64,000 nt of DNA from a virus. Below, in pieces: positions 45,518-53,633 of the stretch. The notes under the pieces were generated by a model. The model was not told the DNA's origin, ran no database searches, and was given only the letters and a program-made list of their open reading frames with translations. A program made the translations under genes and the position numbers. Numbering within the stretch: position 1 is the first letter of the stretch; each line of letters begins with the position of its first letter. The stretch covers positions 1 through 64,000 of IMG/VR virus record IMGVR_UViG_3300023301_000008. One strand, given 5' to 3'.

Positions 45518-46458
45518 GCATTAGTTTCCATTCCAAGCTTGAGAGCGGGCTCTATGTAGACTCCCCGTTTCATGCCCTGACCTTTCCAGCGGGGGAGGCT
45601 CACATTGTTACCCCGGACGCGTGGGACCCCAACGACTACACACTGCACATCGCAGACGTACGCGGCCACGACCCGCAAGACCTCTTCATGCTGGCCATGT
45701 GGGAGGAGATGCTGTACACCGTCAGTGACGACAGCAACAATCCCTGCAACTCTGCCGTTCTCATGCCCTACCTCCCCGGAGCACGCGCAGATCGCGGCAA
45801 CCCCGTTGGGGCCAAGGTCTACGCCAACTTTCTCAACGGACTATTCCTTGGGCAGATCGTTACCTTGGACCCGCACTCTCCAGTGATGCAGGGCTACATC
45901 TGCAATACTGACAAGGTCGGTGCCGGAGGAAATAACCTCACAGTCTTCCCGTTCGAGCGCATCATCAAGAACGAAATTCAGGACGCATCATCCGGCTCTA
46001 AGCCTCAACCGTACGTGGGAGTTATTGCTCCTGACAGGGGAGCAGTAGACCGAGCCGCACGAGCCGCACGTGTGATGGGTGTGCCCGTCTACCGTGCAGA
46101 GAAGACCCGAAACTTCGAGACCGGGAGACTCAGCGGATTCCACATGGTTGATTCTTTACCGGAATCTGGTAATTTCCTTCTGATCGATGACATCTGTGAC
46201 GGAGGACGCACCTTCGTTGGGCTGGCAGATGTTATCTATGAATCTAATCCCAACGTTAGTCTTGACTTGTGGGTGACTCATGGAGTTTTCCCCAAAGAAG
46301 ACGGATTCAAGCAGCTCACGCAGGTGTTTGGGAAAATCCACACCACCGATTCCTATCACATCCCAGACAACGACAACGCAAGGCTGATGAAGCTCCAGGA
46401 GAGTGTAGTAGTCCACAAGCTCGCTCCGTACCTCTACGGGGAACTCAACACTGTTTAA
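45514..46458 (+). CDS. Phosphoribosyl pyrophosphate synthetase-like protein, 314 aa
   Basis: PRPP-synthetase fold. LMPYLPGARADRG stands for the ATP-side flexible loop, VIAPDRGAVDRAARAA for the regulatory/ribose site, and LLIDDICDGGRTF is the PRPP-binding loop. It departs from housekeeping PRS in the ATP region. In phages, a PRS-like enzyme next to a NAMPT-like enzyme can form the NARP1 NAD+ restoration pathway (Adps plus Namat). The neighbour here is a NAMPT remnant. Role: NAD+ related or simple PRPP supply; undecided. Confidence 0.85.
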   Translation: MSISFHSKLESGLYVDSPFHALTFPAGEAHIVTPDAWDPNDYTLHIADVRGHDPQDLFMLAMWEEMLYTVSDDSNNPCNSAVLMPYLPGARADRGNPVGAKVYANFLNGLFLGQIVTLDPHSPVMQGYICNTDKVGAGGNNLTVFPFERIIKNEIQDASSGSKPQPYVGVIAPDRGAVDRAARAARVMGVPVYRAEKTRNFETGRLSGFHMVDSLPESGNFLLIDDICDGGRTFVGLADVIYESNPNVSLDLWVTHGVFPKEDGFKQLTQVFGKIHTTDSYHIPDNDNARLMKLQESVVVHKLAPYLYGELNTV

Positions 46459-46475
46459 TACTGATATTTTAGGTC

Positions 46476-46504
46476 TTGATTTATAGTCATTCTTCGTGTA
46501 GCGT
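46476..46504 (+). promoter_or_regulatory. Promoter of NAMPT-like gene
   Basis: TTGATT (46476-46481), 17 bases, TAGCGT (46499-46504), then GGAGGT and ATG. Confidence 0.65.
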
Positions 46505-46510
46505 GGAGGT

Positions 46511-46875
46511 ATGAGTAAATTTGATCTTATTGCCCCACTCCTAGACACGGATTTTTATAAGGTTGACCACCGAAGACAGTATATAGGGGGGACCACCAAA
46601 GTCCTCTCCAACTGGACAGATCGAGGGTCCCGACTGAAAGACGTTACCCACACGGTACACTTCGGCCTTCAAGCCTTCATTCATTCTTGGATGGTCGATG
46701 CGTGGAGACCGTTTTTCGCTGCGGACGAAGATACAGTTGCTTCCCTCTATGAGGAGTTCTTGCTGAACACCCTGGGGCCAAACGATGTCGGGAGCGAGCA
46801 CGTTCGTGATCTTCACCGGGGGAGTACACCTTCACTGAGGTCCGCGCTAACCTGCACCCGGAGGGCGTGATTTAG
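46511..46875 (+). pseudogene. Nicotinamide phosphoribosyltransferase remnant with internal deletion
   Basis: The first 100 codons match NAMPT (TDFYKVDHRRQY, VLSNWTDRGSR, HFGLQAFI, LGPNDVGSEHV). The frame then runs into unrelated residues and stops at 46868. In the -1 frame the last 17 codons before TAG 46873-46875 (EYTFTEVRANLHPEGVI) resemble the usual NAMPT C-terminus. About 350 codons of catalytic domain are missing, so the enzyme is dead. Promoter and start are still intact, which suggests a recent deletion. Confidence 0.78.
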
Positions 46876-46876
46876 T

Positions 46877-47512
46877 GTGAGTGAGAGATATGTTGTTGTC
46901 CCAGCGCGGGATCACAGTCCTCTCCTGGAGGGTCTTGCAGAGTCTGTGCTAGCGGTGGGGGCTCAGTTCATTATCATCCACACCAACCCCGACGCACCGG
47001 TAAGCAGTCCTACACCGGAGAGCACAGCACACGCGGAAACTCTTGTCCCGAAGATTGACATTCCAGGAGCCATCAACATTTTTGGTGACGCACAGAACTT
47101 CCAACGGTGGGTCAATCTTGGCCTCCGACGCGCCCTTGAATTGGGTGGGGATGACGCTCTCGTATTGGTCATCAATGATGACGTGATTGTGCCTCCGGAG
47201 TCCCTGGACTCGATGTTCTCTTTCCTAGAGAGCGCAGACCTGGTGTACCTGAACACCAGGCCGTTTGGTGCGCATACTCCTCTGACTGGTTGGCTGTTTG
47301 GAATTCGTCCGTCTGTCCTGATGATGGACGAACGATACACATGGTGGTACGGAGACGACCATCTATGGAAAGAGGCCACAAGCCGGGGGCTCAGGATACT
47401 CATGTTGGATTGTGAGCACGAACACGTACGCGGGGATAAGCCGCCGTGCGAGCCCTCGTTCATCTCCCTCACGGAACTAGATAACGCACTGTACCGAAAA
47501 CTTTGGGGATGA
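46877..47512 (+). CDS. GT-A glycosyltransferase-like protein, 211 aa
   Basis: Family 2-like fold: VVVPARDH at the N-terminus, VINDDVIVP (metal-binding DD, about residue 97) and TWWYGDDHLW (acceptor/catalytic region, about 155). Target could be phage DNA bases or host surface sugars; not resolved. GTG start one base after the NAMPT remnant. Confidence 0.75.
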   Translation: MSERYVVVPARDHSPLLEGLAESVLAVGAQFIIIHTNPDAPVSSPTPESTAHAETLVPKIDIPGAINIFGDAQNFQRWVNLGLRRALELGGDDALVLVINDDVIVPPESLDSMFSFLESADLVYLNTRPFGAHTPLTGWLFGIRPSVLMMDERYTWWYGDDHLWKEATSRGLRILMLDCEHEHVRGDKPPCEPSFISLTELDNALYRKLWG

Positions 47513-47515
47513 CGT

Positions 47516-47544
47516 TTGATTTCTCACACATTGTTTGGTAGGGT
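47516..47544 (+). promoter_or_regulatory. Promoter of leaderless gene at 47551
   Basis: TTGATT (47516-47521), 17 bases, TAGGGT (47539-47544), six bases to ATG. Confidence 0.75.
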
Positions 47545-47550
47545 ATCATC

Positions 47551-48273
47551 ATGACTCTAATTCTTCGCGCCGAGTACGGCTCTCGGGCCTACGGCACCTA
47601 TTCAGTTGACTCCGACCACGACATGGTGGAAGTCATTGTTGAGCCTCGTGAATATGTGACCGGGCTCTCTACTTGGGACACCAAGCACAACTCCACGGCA
47701 GGGGACGGCAACCGTTCGACCCGAGAGGACACCGACACCACGGTTTATGGTCTGCACAAGTTTGCTGACCTGGCCGTGACCGGCAACCTTTCGGTGCTGG
47801 GCGTGTTGTTTCTTCCGGAGTACGAGTCTATATCTGAATCTGGTCAAATGTTAGTGGACAATAGGAGCATCTGTGTGTCAAAATCTGCTGGCCACAGATT
47901 CTTGGGGTATATGGAATCACAACGTAAAGCCATCACCGGGGAGAGAAATAAACGAACAAACAGACCAGAACTCACGGAGCAATTTGGATGGGACGTGAAG
48001 TTCGGAATGCACGCTATTCGTCTGGGATATCTGGGGCTTGAGCTTATGTCTACCGGAAGCATTGAACTTCCGATGAGCGGAATGCCTCTCAGAGTCTGCA
48101 GAGCAATTCGTGGGGGAGAGGTCACGAAAGATCAGGGACTAGCTCTAATTGAAGACCTTGGCGTAAAATTGGAATCAGCTATTGATCAATCTACTTTCCC
48201 AGAAAGAGGTGATAGAGAGGTGATGTCTAAACTTCTCCACACTATCTACACAAGTGAGTGGGAGTCAAGATAG
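47551..48273 (+). CDS. RlaP-like nucleotidyltransferase, 240 aa
   Basis: DNA polymerase beta-type nucleotidyltransferase: GSRAYGTYSVDSDHDMV at the N-terminus supplies the GS and DxD metal site. DKRKA-type helices (ESQRKAITGER, FGWDVKFGMHAIRLG) follow the RlaP/YcgL (PF10127) pattern. RlaP proteins are linked to RNA ligase/repair systems. No RNA ligase is seen in this window. Leaderless. Confidence 0.82.
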   Translation: MTLILRAEYGSRAYGTYSVDSDHDMVEVIVEPREYVTGLSTWDTKHNSTAGDGNRSTREDTDTTVYGLHKFADLAVTGNLSVLGVLFLPEYESISESGQMLVDNRSICVSKSAGHRFLGYMESQRKAITGERNKRTNRPELTEQFGWDVKFGMHAIRLGYLGLELMSTGSIELPMSGMPLRVCRAIRGGEVTKDQGLALIEDLGVKLESAIDQSTFPERGDREVMSKLLHTIYTSEWESR

Positions 48274-48298
48274 TCAGCCAAGCACTAGGTGCAGCCTA

Positions 48299-48327
48299 TT
48301 GACAAACTGCGGTGGCCTCTGTAGACT
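48299..48327 (+). promoter_or_regulatory. Promoter of leaderless gene at 48334
   Basis: TTGACA (48299-48304), 17 bases, TAGACT (48322-48327), six bases to ATG. Confidence 0.85.
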
Positions 48328-48333
48328 TGGAAT

Positions 48334-48918
48334 ATGACTCAGCGATTTTTCTCCTCAGATTTTCATTTTCGTCACGACAAAGTTGTGGCCCTCCGCGGCT
48401 TTGGCCGCGAGGACGGTTCCGTGGATCACGATGCCTACGAGGAGCAGCTGGCGCACAACTGGGATAGCCGTGTCAAGAAGGACGACATTGTGTGTATCCT
48501 AGGAGACATCGCCCTCAACCCTCGGAAGGGTGCATTCGACTGGTTCGATGCTCGTCCGGGTAGAAAGGTGTTGATTTCTGGTAATCACGACAATATTCAT
48601 CCTATGCACAGCAAGGCTATGAGGGCTCTTCCCGAGTGGATGGAGCACTTTGAGTCGATCTGGCCGTTCCTGAGGATCAAGGTGGGAGGGCAGAATCTTC
48701 TGCTCTCACATTTCCCGTACACAGGAGAAGGGTCACGAGATATCGAGGACCGGCACATGGAGTACCGCCTAAGAGATGAGGGTTTGCCGTTGGCTCATGG
48801 TCACACACATTCCTCCACGGAAATCGCTCACGGACGGATGCTTCACGTAGGCCTGGACGCGTGGGACCTGGAGTTGGTTCACGAGCTGTCTGTTGAAGAC
48901 TGGCTCAAGACCCTCTAA
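48334..48918 (+). CDS. Metallophosphoesterase, 194 aa
   Basis: Calcineurin-like set: SSDFHFRH, LGDIALN, ISGNHD, LSHFPY and HGHTH. Similar single-domain phage phosphoesterases may be 2'-3' cyclic or mono-nucleotide phosphatases; the substrate cannot be told. Leaderless. Confidence 0.87.
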   Translation: MTQRFFSSDFHFRHDKVVALRGFGREDGSVDHDAYEEQLAHNWDSRVKKDDIVCILGDIALNPRKGAFDWFDARPGRKVLISGNHDNIHPMHSKAMRALPEWMEHFESIWPFLRIKVGGQNLLLSHFPYTGEGSRDIEDRHMEYRLRDEGLPLAHGHTHSSTEIAHGRMLHVGLDAWDLELVHELSVEDWLKTL

Positions 48919-48949
48919 AATAGTGGTATCCTGAGGGGGATGAACTCAA

Positions 48950-49126
48950 GTACCGGAGTACCTGTGTAGGCGCGACCTCGAAAAAACCGAGGCTAGAGCG
49001 CTACGAGGATTGGGCGCTTTCATTTCGCCTGGCTTCGGTTGCCTGATCGGATTGGCTGGCGACATAACGAACAGCCGTATGGAAGTGTACACCATACGGA
49101 GCGCGTCGGCCAATCCGATTCTCATT
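48950..49126 (+). ncRNA. Structured RNA candidate between phosphoesterase gene and 49167 gene
   Basis: About 250 bases without a reading frame. Perfect helices: CCTCG/CGAGG (48976-48992), CGGATTGGC/GCCAATCCG (49048-49056 with 49109-49117), CGAC/GTCG inside it, and CCGTATGG/CCATACGG (49075-49082 with 49092-49099). A TGG TATCCT extended -10 lies at 48925-48933. No known class recognised. Confidence 0.5.
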
Positions 49127-49131
49127 TACTG

Positions 49132-49160
49132 TTGACTTATTCCCGGAGTTCTGCTAGTAT
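49132..49160 (+). promoter_or_regulatory. Promoter of leaderless gene at 49167
   Basis: TTGACT (49132-49137), 17 bases, TAGTAT (49155-49160), six bases to ATG. Confidence 0.78.
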
Positions 49161-49166
49161 AGTGGA

Positions 49167-49427
49167 ATGACTACTGCAACTATTTTTATCGGCCTGTATC
49201 AGGGTGTGATCGGCGCGGAAGAAGATGCCACTTTGGTGGCCGTCTTCTCATCCAAGAATCAAGCCCTTCGGCTCCGAAATGAAATCTCCGACTCCCATAC
49301 GGACCTGAAACGCGCAGCCAACGAGGCTCGCCAAACTTACCGTCAGGAGACCGCTGAGGTTCCAGACCTGTACTGGGACTTTCGCCCGGTATCGTTCGAC
49401 CCCCGAAGCATTGAGGAACTCCTCTAA
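49167..49427 (+). CDS. Hypothetical protein, 86 aa
   Basis: Begins MTTATIFIGLYQGVIGA. Short beta start then long charged helix. Leaderless. Its stop overlaps the next start (TAATG). Confidence 0.68.
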   Translation: MTTATIFIGLYQGVIGAEEDATLVAVFSSKNQALRLRNEISDSHTDLKRAANEARQTYRQETAEVPDLYWDFRPVSFDPRSIEELL

Positions 49428-50239
49428 TGTTGGTAGGTCTCTGGGGGGACATCCACGGTGACTACACTTGGGTTCGTCACGCCCTTCCAGTTTTTGCGGC
49501 ACGTGGCATTACGCGTGTGATTCAGGTCGGTGACTTCGGCATCTACTCGGGCTTCAAAGGGAGCAAGTTTCTCCGGAAAACGGCCAAGCTGGCAACCGGC
49601 CTAGGTATCGATCTGTACGTGGTGCCCGGCAACCACGAAGGCTGGGACATGATCAACGATCTCACAGACGAGGCCACGGATTTTGTGACCCTCTGGCCGG
49701 GTCTTCATATCGCTCCTCGTGTGCACCGCTGGGAGTGGGAGGGCGTTTCGTTCGCCTCACTGTCCGGCGCTCCGAGTGTGGATAGGTGGTGGAGGACTCA
49801 AGCTCAAGCCGTGGACCCTGTAGGGGCTCGTGACTACTGGTTTGAAGCCGAGGCCATCACTCCCGGTCAGGCTATGCAGATGGCTGAGGGTGGACGAGCG
49901 GACGTAATGATCGGTCACGATGCTCCGGAGGGCGTAGCTACGATTGAGCAGGAGATCGGCCACAACCCTCACGGGTTCCGTGTCGCTGACATTCTGTATG
50001 CGGCTGAAGGCCGCCTCCGCATGGCCGAGGCATTCCGTGGTGTGTCTCCGGACTTGTTCGTTCATGGTCACTACCACTTCAAGGTGGACGAGGAGATTCG
50101 CAGTCCCGGTCGTGACGGCTGGACGCGCATCTTCGGTCTGGAGTGTAACAACCAAGAATTCAATCTGGGTGTGTTTGACACCGAGACTCGCAAAGCTGAG
50201 CACATCAGCATTTTTGAAGGGAATCAACCTAATGGCTAG
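49427..50239 (+). CDS. Metallophosphoesterase, 270 aa
   Basis: LWGDIHGDY, VGDFG, VPGNHEG, GHDAPEG and HGHYH are the metal-binding motifs of a calcineurin-like phosphatase. Third phosphoesterase in the window and the one closest to cellular Ser/Thr or Ap4A-type phosphatases. Function unproven. Confidence 0.88.
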   Translation: MLVGLWGDIHGDYTWVRHALPVFAARGITRVIQVGDFGIYSGFKGSKFLRKTAKLATGLGIDLYVVPGNHEGWDMINDLTDEATDFVTLWPGLHIAPRVHRWEWEGVSFASLSGAPSVDRWWRTQAQAVDPVGARDYWFEAEAITPGQAMQMAEGGRADVMIGHDAPEGVATIEQEIGHNPHGFRVADILYAAEGRLRMAEAFRGVSPDLFVHGHYHFKVDEEIRSPGRDGWTRIFGLECNNQEFNLGVFDTETRKAEHISIFEGNQPNG

Positions 50240-50612
50240 AGCAGCAAAACATCCAGGGCTATTGAAGGTCAAACTGAGCGTCAAGCGTGAGCGTGAGCTG
50301 GCGGCACGACGCGACTCATGGGATATGGACTTGGCGGTGGACGAAATTCTGGCCCAAGCCTTTGACGACTGGCGAGACGTTACAGGGTCTGTGCAGGGCT
50401 GGGCCAGCTATCTGGCTCTCTCCTTGGACGACCTCGCTCATGTGCCCTCCCAGGAAACTCTGGTTCTTGTGCAGAAAGCGCAAAAAGCCTCAGACGTAGA
50501 GGTGGTTCAAGAGTTCTTCGGAAATGTTCCGGAGGATACTGTGCTCGGGCACATCTCCAACGAACTGGCAGAAAGTATCGAAGACGGCCAACCCGTTCGG
50601 GTGGTCGGATAG
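50232..50612 (+). CDS. Hypothetical helical protein, 126 aa
   Basis: Begins MARAAKHPGLLKVKLS. It overlaps the phosphoesterase by 8 bases. Basic N-terminus, acidic helical rest. No domain recognised. Confidence 0.65.
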   Translation: MARAAKHPGLLKVKLSVKRERELAARRDSWDMDLAVDEILAQAFDDWRDVTGSVQGWASYLALSLDDLAHVPSQETLVLVQKAQKASDVEVVQEFFGNVPEDTVLGHISNELAESIEDGQPVRVVG

Positions 50613-50631
50613 TGACGAAAGGATTTATATA

Positions 50632-51213
50632 ATGAAGGACAACAAACAAGTGCGAATGTACGTGGATGTAGACGGCTGTATCAACGCTAGCCACTCGAAA
50701 TTGGAGTGGGACGATGCCCCGAGTAGGGGGTCAGCCAGCCCCGAAGGGGAGGGCGGCTTCCAATACAACATCACTTGGTCTCAGGCAATGATTGATGATC
50801 TCTCTCTTTTGGACGTGGAGATCGTGTGGCTGACCACGTGGTGTGAAGCTGCACCTGTGGAGATCGGTGGACTCACCGGTTTCGGCAGGAACGCCAGAGT
50901 ATTGCGCCCTTTAGGAGGTGGTAATATTTCATTCCCCTCTATCGGATGGAAAGTGCTCTCACTAATTGATGATCAGCAGAATGACCCGTCTCCGTATATC
51001 TGGATCGATGACGAGCTAAGCGATCAGATGTCTGTGATCGTCGATGAAGTCGGTCTGAAGTATGCAGGACTCTATATCAGACCTATTTACATCATGGGTA
51101 TCAGCAAACACCAAGTGGGCGAGATGGATAAATTCATCCAGTCCAGTTCTTCCCACGTCCCGGACGGGCCAGCAACCCTCGATCCCGGGCCCGGTCCAGT
51201 CGATCCTGGATAG
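50632..51213 (+). CDS. HAD-like hydrolase/nucleotidase, 193 aa
   Basis: MYVDVDGCIN (DxD nucleophile, about residue 10), WLTTWCE (Thr motif, about 68) and YIWIDDEL (acidic motif, about 122) define a HAD fold. The last 15 residues are Pro/Gly rich (PGPGPVDPG). The final 80 bases overlap the convergent gene at 51134. Confidence 0.78.
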   Translation: MKDNKQVRMYVDVDGCINASHSKLEWDDAPSRGSASPEGEGGFQYNITWSQAMIDDLSLLDVEIVWLTTWCEAAPVEIGGLTGFGRNARVLRPLGGGNISFPSIGWKVLSLIDDQQNDPSPYIWIDDELSDQMSVIVDEVGLKYAGLYIRPIYIMGISKHQVGEMDKFIQSSSSHVPDGPATLDPGPGPVDPG

Positions 51214-51694
51214 TACGAACGCTGTCCATCCCCAGGACCTCAGCAATTAGCTTTGCGGGTGCTGGGGTTTGGAACGTCTCCAGGAACTCATACATAAGAG
51301 CGGTATTGGTGACGACCTCGCCCTCGGGGTCCAGGAGTCCGATAAACGCTTCCAGGTGGTGGGCGATGTGCTTGGTGCGGTCGCCGGAAGATACGGCAGG
51401 GGCCACTCCACCGGAAGCCTGTTCGATCAATTCCAGCACGTCAGTAGAGATATGACTGACTCTACGCAGCGCCACCTCTCTGGAGCCACCGAATACGGGG
51501 ATCACGAGGAAGCCTGCCGCCTGTGCTGTCTCAGTGTTAAGTCTGGAGACCCACCACTCTGAGGTCCACCCCGTGTTAGACTGGTTGAGTTCAACGGTAG
51601 CTAGCATTTCACCTAGAGAAAACTCCAGTATTTCATTGGTATCTACGGGTGTACTGTAGGACGCAGGATAGTTACGGACTCGTGGATTCTTCAT
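51134..51694 (-). CDS. Hypothetical protein with C-terminal HTH-like segment, 186 aa
   Basis: The end carries AKLIAEVLGMDSVRTIQDRLDRARDRGLL, which looks like a winged or simple HTH. TAGAAT ends six bases before the ATG on the minus strand, so it is leaderless. A lone minus-strand gene in a plus-strand block may be a regulator. Confidence 0.68.
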   Translation of the reverse strand: MKNPRVRNYPASYSTPVDTNEILEFSLGEMLATVELNQSNTGWTSEWWVSRLNTETAQAAGFLVIPVFGGSREVALRRVSHISTDVLELIEQASGGVAPAVSSGDRTKHIAHHLEAFIGLLDPEGEVVTNTALMYEFLETFQTPAPAKLIAEVLGMDSVRTIQDRLDRARDRGLLARPGRGKNWTG

Positions 51695-51752
51695 GATCTA
51701 ATTCTACCCCATTATTTTACTCTGATCCGCATGTTGTAGAAAGGTTCCAGAC

Positions 51753-51935
51753 ATGAAAATGTCCCCCGAAGTGGTCACAATTTCTCTGACTGAAGAGGAA
51801 TCAGCCTTATTACTGGACTGGGCGGTGGAAATCCTGGGTCGAAAGCGGACAAAACCGGGTTCTGTGGACCACAGCCTGCATCAAAAAGTGTGGGACGCTT
51901 GGTCTGATGCTGCAAAAGGGAGAGAGATCGAGTAG
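51753..51935 (+). CDS. Small hypothetical protein, 60 aa
   Basis: AAAGG precedes the ATG. Begins MKMSPEVVTISLTEEE, helical. Its stop codon TAG is part of the next gene's -10 box. Confidence 0.62.
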   Translation: MKMSPEVVTISLTEEESALLLDWAVEILGRKRTKPGSVDHSLHQKVWDAWSDAAKGREIE

Positions 51936-51945
51936 ACTGTGCTCT

Positions 51946-52509
51946 ATGACGAAATTACGTATACTCTCGGACCTCGATGGTTGTATTGCTGACTGGGGCC
52001 ACGAGTGGGACCGCCATGCGGTGCTCTATCCGGGACTGAACCTGCCTACGACCGAGAAGCAGACCTCTTTTGATCTGACACTGGGTCTTAGCTCTGATGG
52101 GCGTGAGGCAGTGAAGTACATCATGGAGTACCCCGGGTTCTATGCAGCCTTGCGGCCTATTTATGGGGCTATCGAAGCCCTACACGAAATGGATGAGGCG
52201 GGGTACGATGTTCGTATTGTGACCTCTCCGTGGATTACGAATCCCACATGCGCTAGCGACAAGATCAATTGGGTTGAGCGTTTCGTGGGGGCCGGGTGGG
52301 GCAAGCGCGTGATCATTGCCTCAGACAAAACGCTGATCAGAGGGGATATTTTAATTGATGACAAGCCAGAGGTCACTGGAGCAGATGTTCCAGAATGGGA
52401 GCAGTTATTTTTCAGTCAGCCCTACAACATCAACTTAACTGGTAAGCGCAGAATAACCAATTGGAGCGATTGGCGTTCCATTATAGAAGAAGTGGAAGTA
52501 TTCGCATGA
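51946..52509 (+). CDS. 5'(3')-deoxyribonucleotidase-like HAD protein, 187 aa
   Basis: SDLDGCIADW (about residue 8), IVTSPW (about 93) and ILIDDKPE (about 138) match the NT5C-type deoxyribonucleotidases, which dephosphorylate dNMPs. TAGACT ends seven bases before the ATG (leaderless). The stop overlaps the kinase gene start. Confidence 0.82.
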   Translation: MTKLRILSDLDGCIADWGHEWDRHAVLYPGLNLPTTEKQTSFDLTLGLSSDGREAVKYIMEYPGFYAALRPIYGAIEALHEMDEAGYDVRIVTSPWITNPTCASDKINWVERFVGAGWGKRVIIASDKTLIRGDILIDDKPEVTGADVPEWEQLFFSQPYNINLTGKRRITNWSDWRSIIEEVEVFA

Positions 52510-53159
52510 GTGGACTACAAGCAGGGAGCACACTAGAGATGAGGGCTCCACGTACATCACGTACCCGACTGGTTGGTATCGGAGGCCTACTACAGGCCGG
52601 TAAGGATGCCGTGGCCGACTACCTTGTTAAGGAGCACGGCTGGGTGAAGATGGGCATGAGCGACCCGCTGGACCAGGCTCTACGGGCTATGAACCCATAC
52701 ATCCAGGTTCTCTCCGGAGAGCCCATGAACAAGAACAAAGGCCCGAAATACTTGCCCTACCAGGACATCAGAGACAAGCTCTCCTACGTGGAGGCCAAGA
52801 ACATCACTGACGTGCGCCGGAATCTTCAGACGCTCGGTACTGAGGTGGGCCGAAACCTAATCGGGGAGGACATCTGGGCCCATGTCGCACGAGACAACAT
52901 CAACGACCAGATGATTGACGGTAAGAGCGTAATCCTGACGGGCGTGCGCTACCCGAACGAGCTATACCTGATAAACCAGTTCGTGGATGCCGGTCAGACG
53001 TGGTTCGTTACGCGCCCCTCCAAGCGAACGGCAGCGCAACCCGACCAGCACTCTTCCGAAACCTCGGTAAGCGCTGAGGACTTCTCAGTGGTCATCGACA
53101 ACAGCGGCACTCTGGACGACCTGTACAAGTCCGTTGACGAGATTCTGTTTGGCTCCTAA
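52506..53159 (+). CDS. Deoxynucleoside monophosphate kinase, 217 aa
   Basis: P-loop GGLLQAGKDAVADYL (about residue 24) and the family pattern (MGMSDPL, GEDIWA, GVRYPNE) resemble T4 gp1-type dNMP kinases. Works with ThyX, RNR and nucleotidase to build dNTPs. The start overlaps the nucleotidase stop (ATGA). Confidence 0.85.
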   Translation: MSGLQAGSTLEMRAPRTSRTRLVGIGGLLQAGKDAVADYLVKEHGWVKMGMSDPLDQALRAMNPYIQVLSGEPMNKNKGPKYLPYQDIRDKLSYVEAKNITDVRRNLQTLGTEVGRNLIGEDIWAHVARDNINDQMIDGKSVILTGVRYPNELYLINQFVDAGQTWFVTRPSKRTAAQPDQHSSETSVSAEDFSVVIDNSGTLDDLYKSVDEILFGS

Positions 53160-53302
53160 TGGCTGTCGGAATTCAGGTGTACGCACAAGTTCCCCAGTGT
53201 ATTAGTCCGGGGACGCACAACTTTGAGCTGTCTCCTGGGATCATGCTCGCGGTGTGTACACGCTGCGGGCTGATCCGTAGGCAGGATGGCAGGTATGCCT
53301 GA
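53159..53302 (+). CDS. Small zinc-motif protein, 47 aa
   Basis: The start overlaps the kinase stop (TAATG). Cys at residue 14, His at 20 and a CTRC pair near 33 suggest a single zinc site (MAVGIQVYAQVP...). Confidence 0.6.
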   Translation: MAVGIQVYAQVPQCISPGTHNFELSPGIMLAVCTRCGLIRRQDGRYA

Positions 53303-53585
53303 TTTTCCAGTTGACGAGAGTACGCTCAACAATGTAAAGCACGCGCTCGGCGCACGCCTAGATGACCAGGGAGATGGGTACCCTATCGTTGTGGGGGCCG
53401 ATTTCACGCTGCACCAGCTCCTGGACTTCTACTCGGGCTATATGCCGGAAACCAACCGACCGCTCGGAATGATAGAGACACCCTTCGGGCGCATGGAAGC
53501 GGAAGAGGTAGAGGCCGAACTATACACGGTGCATGACTTGATTGAGGCCCTCATTGCTGAAGTCGAAAGACTGCGTGGAAAATAG
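53286..53585 (+). CDS. Hypothetical protein, 99 aa
   Basis: Start 53286, or three codons later. Acidic helical C-terminal half (EAEEVEAELYTVHDLIEAL). It overlaps the preceding gene by 17 bases. Confidence 0.65.
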   Translation: MAGMPDFPVDESTLNNVKHALGARLDDQGDGYPIVVGADFTLHQLLDFYSGYMPETNRPLGMIETPFGRMEAEEVEAELYTVHDLIEALIAEVERLRGK

Positions 53586-53598
53586 TTATATAATGGGC

Positions 53599-53627
53599 TT
53601 GACACTGCTGGTTTCGGCCTGTAGAGT
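53599..53627 (+). promoter_or_regulatory. Promoter of leaderless rIIA-like gene
   Basis: TTGACA (53599-53604), 17 bases, TAGAGT (53622-53627), six bases to ATG. Confidence 0.85.
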
Positions 53628-53633
53628 ATAACT

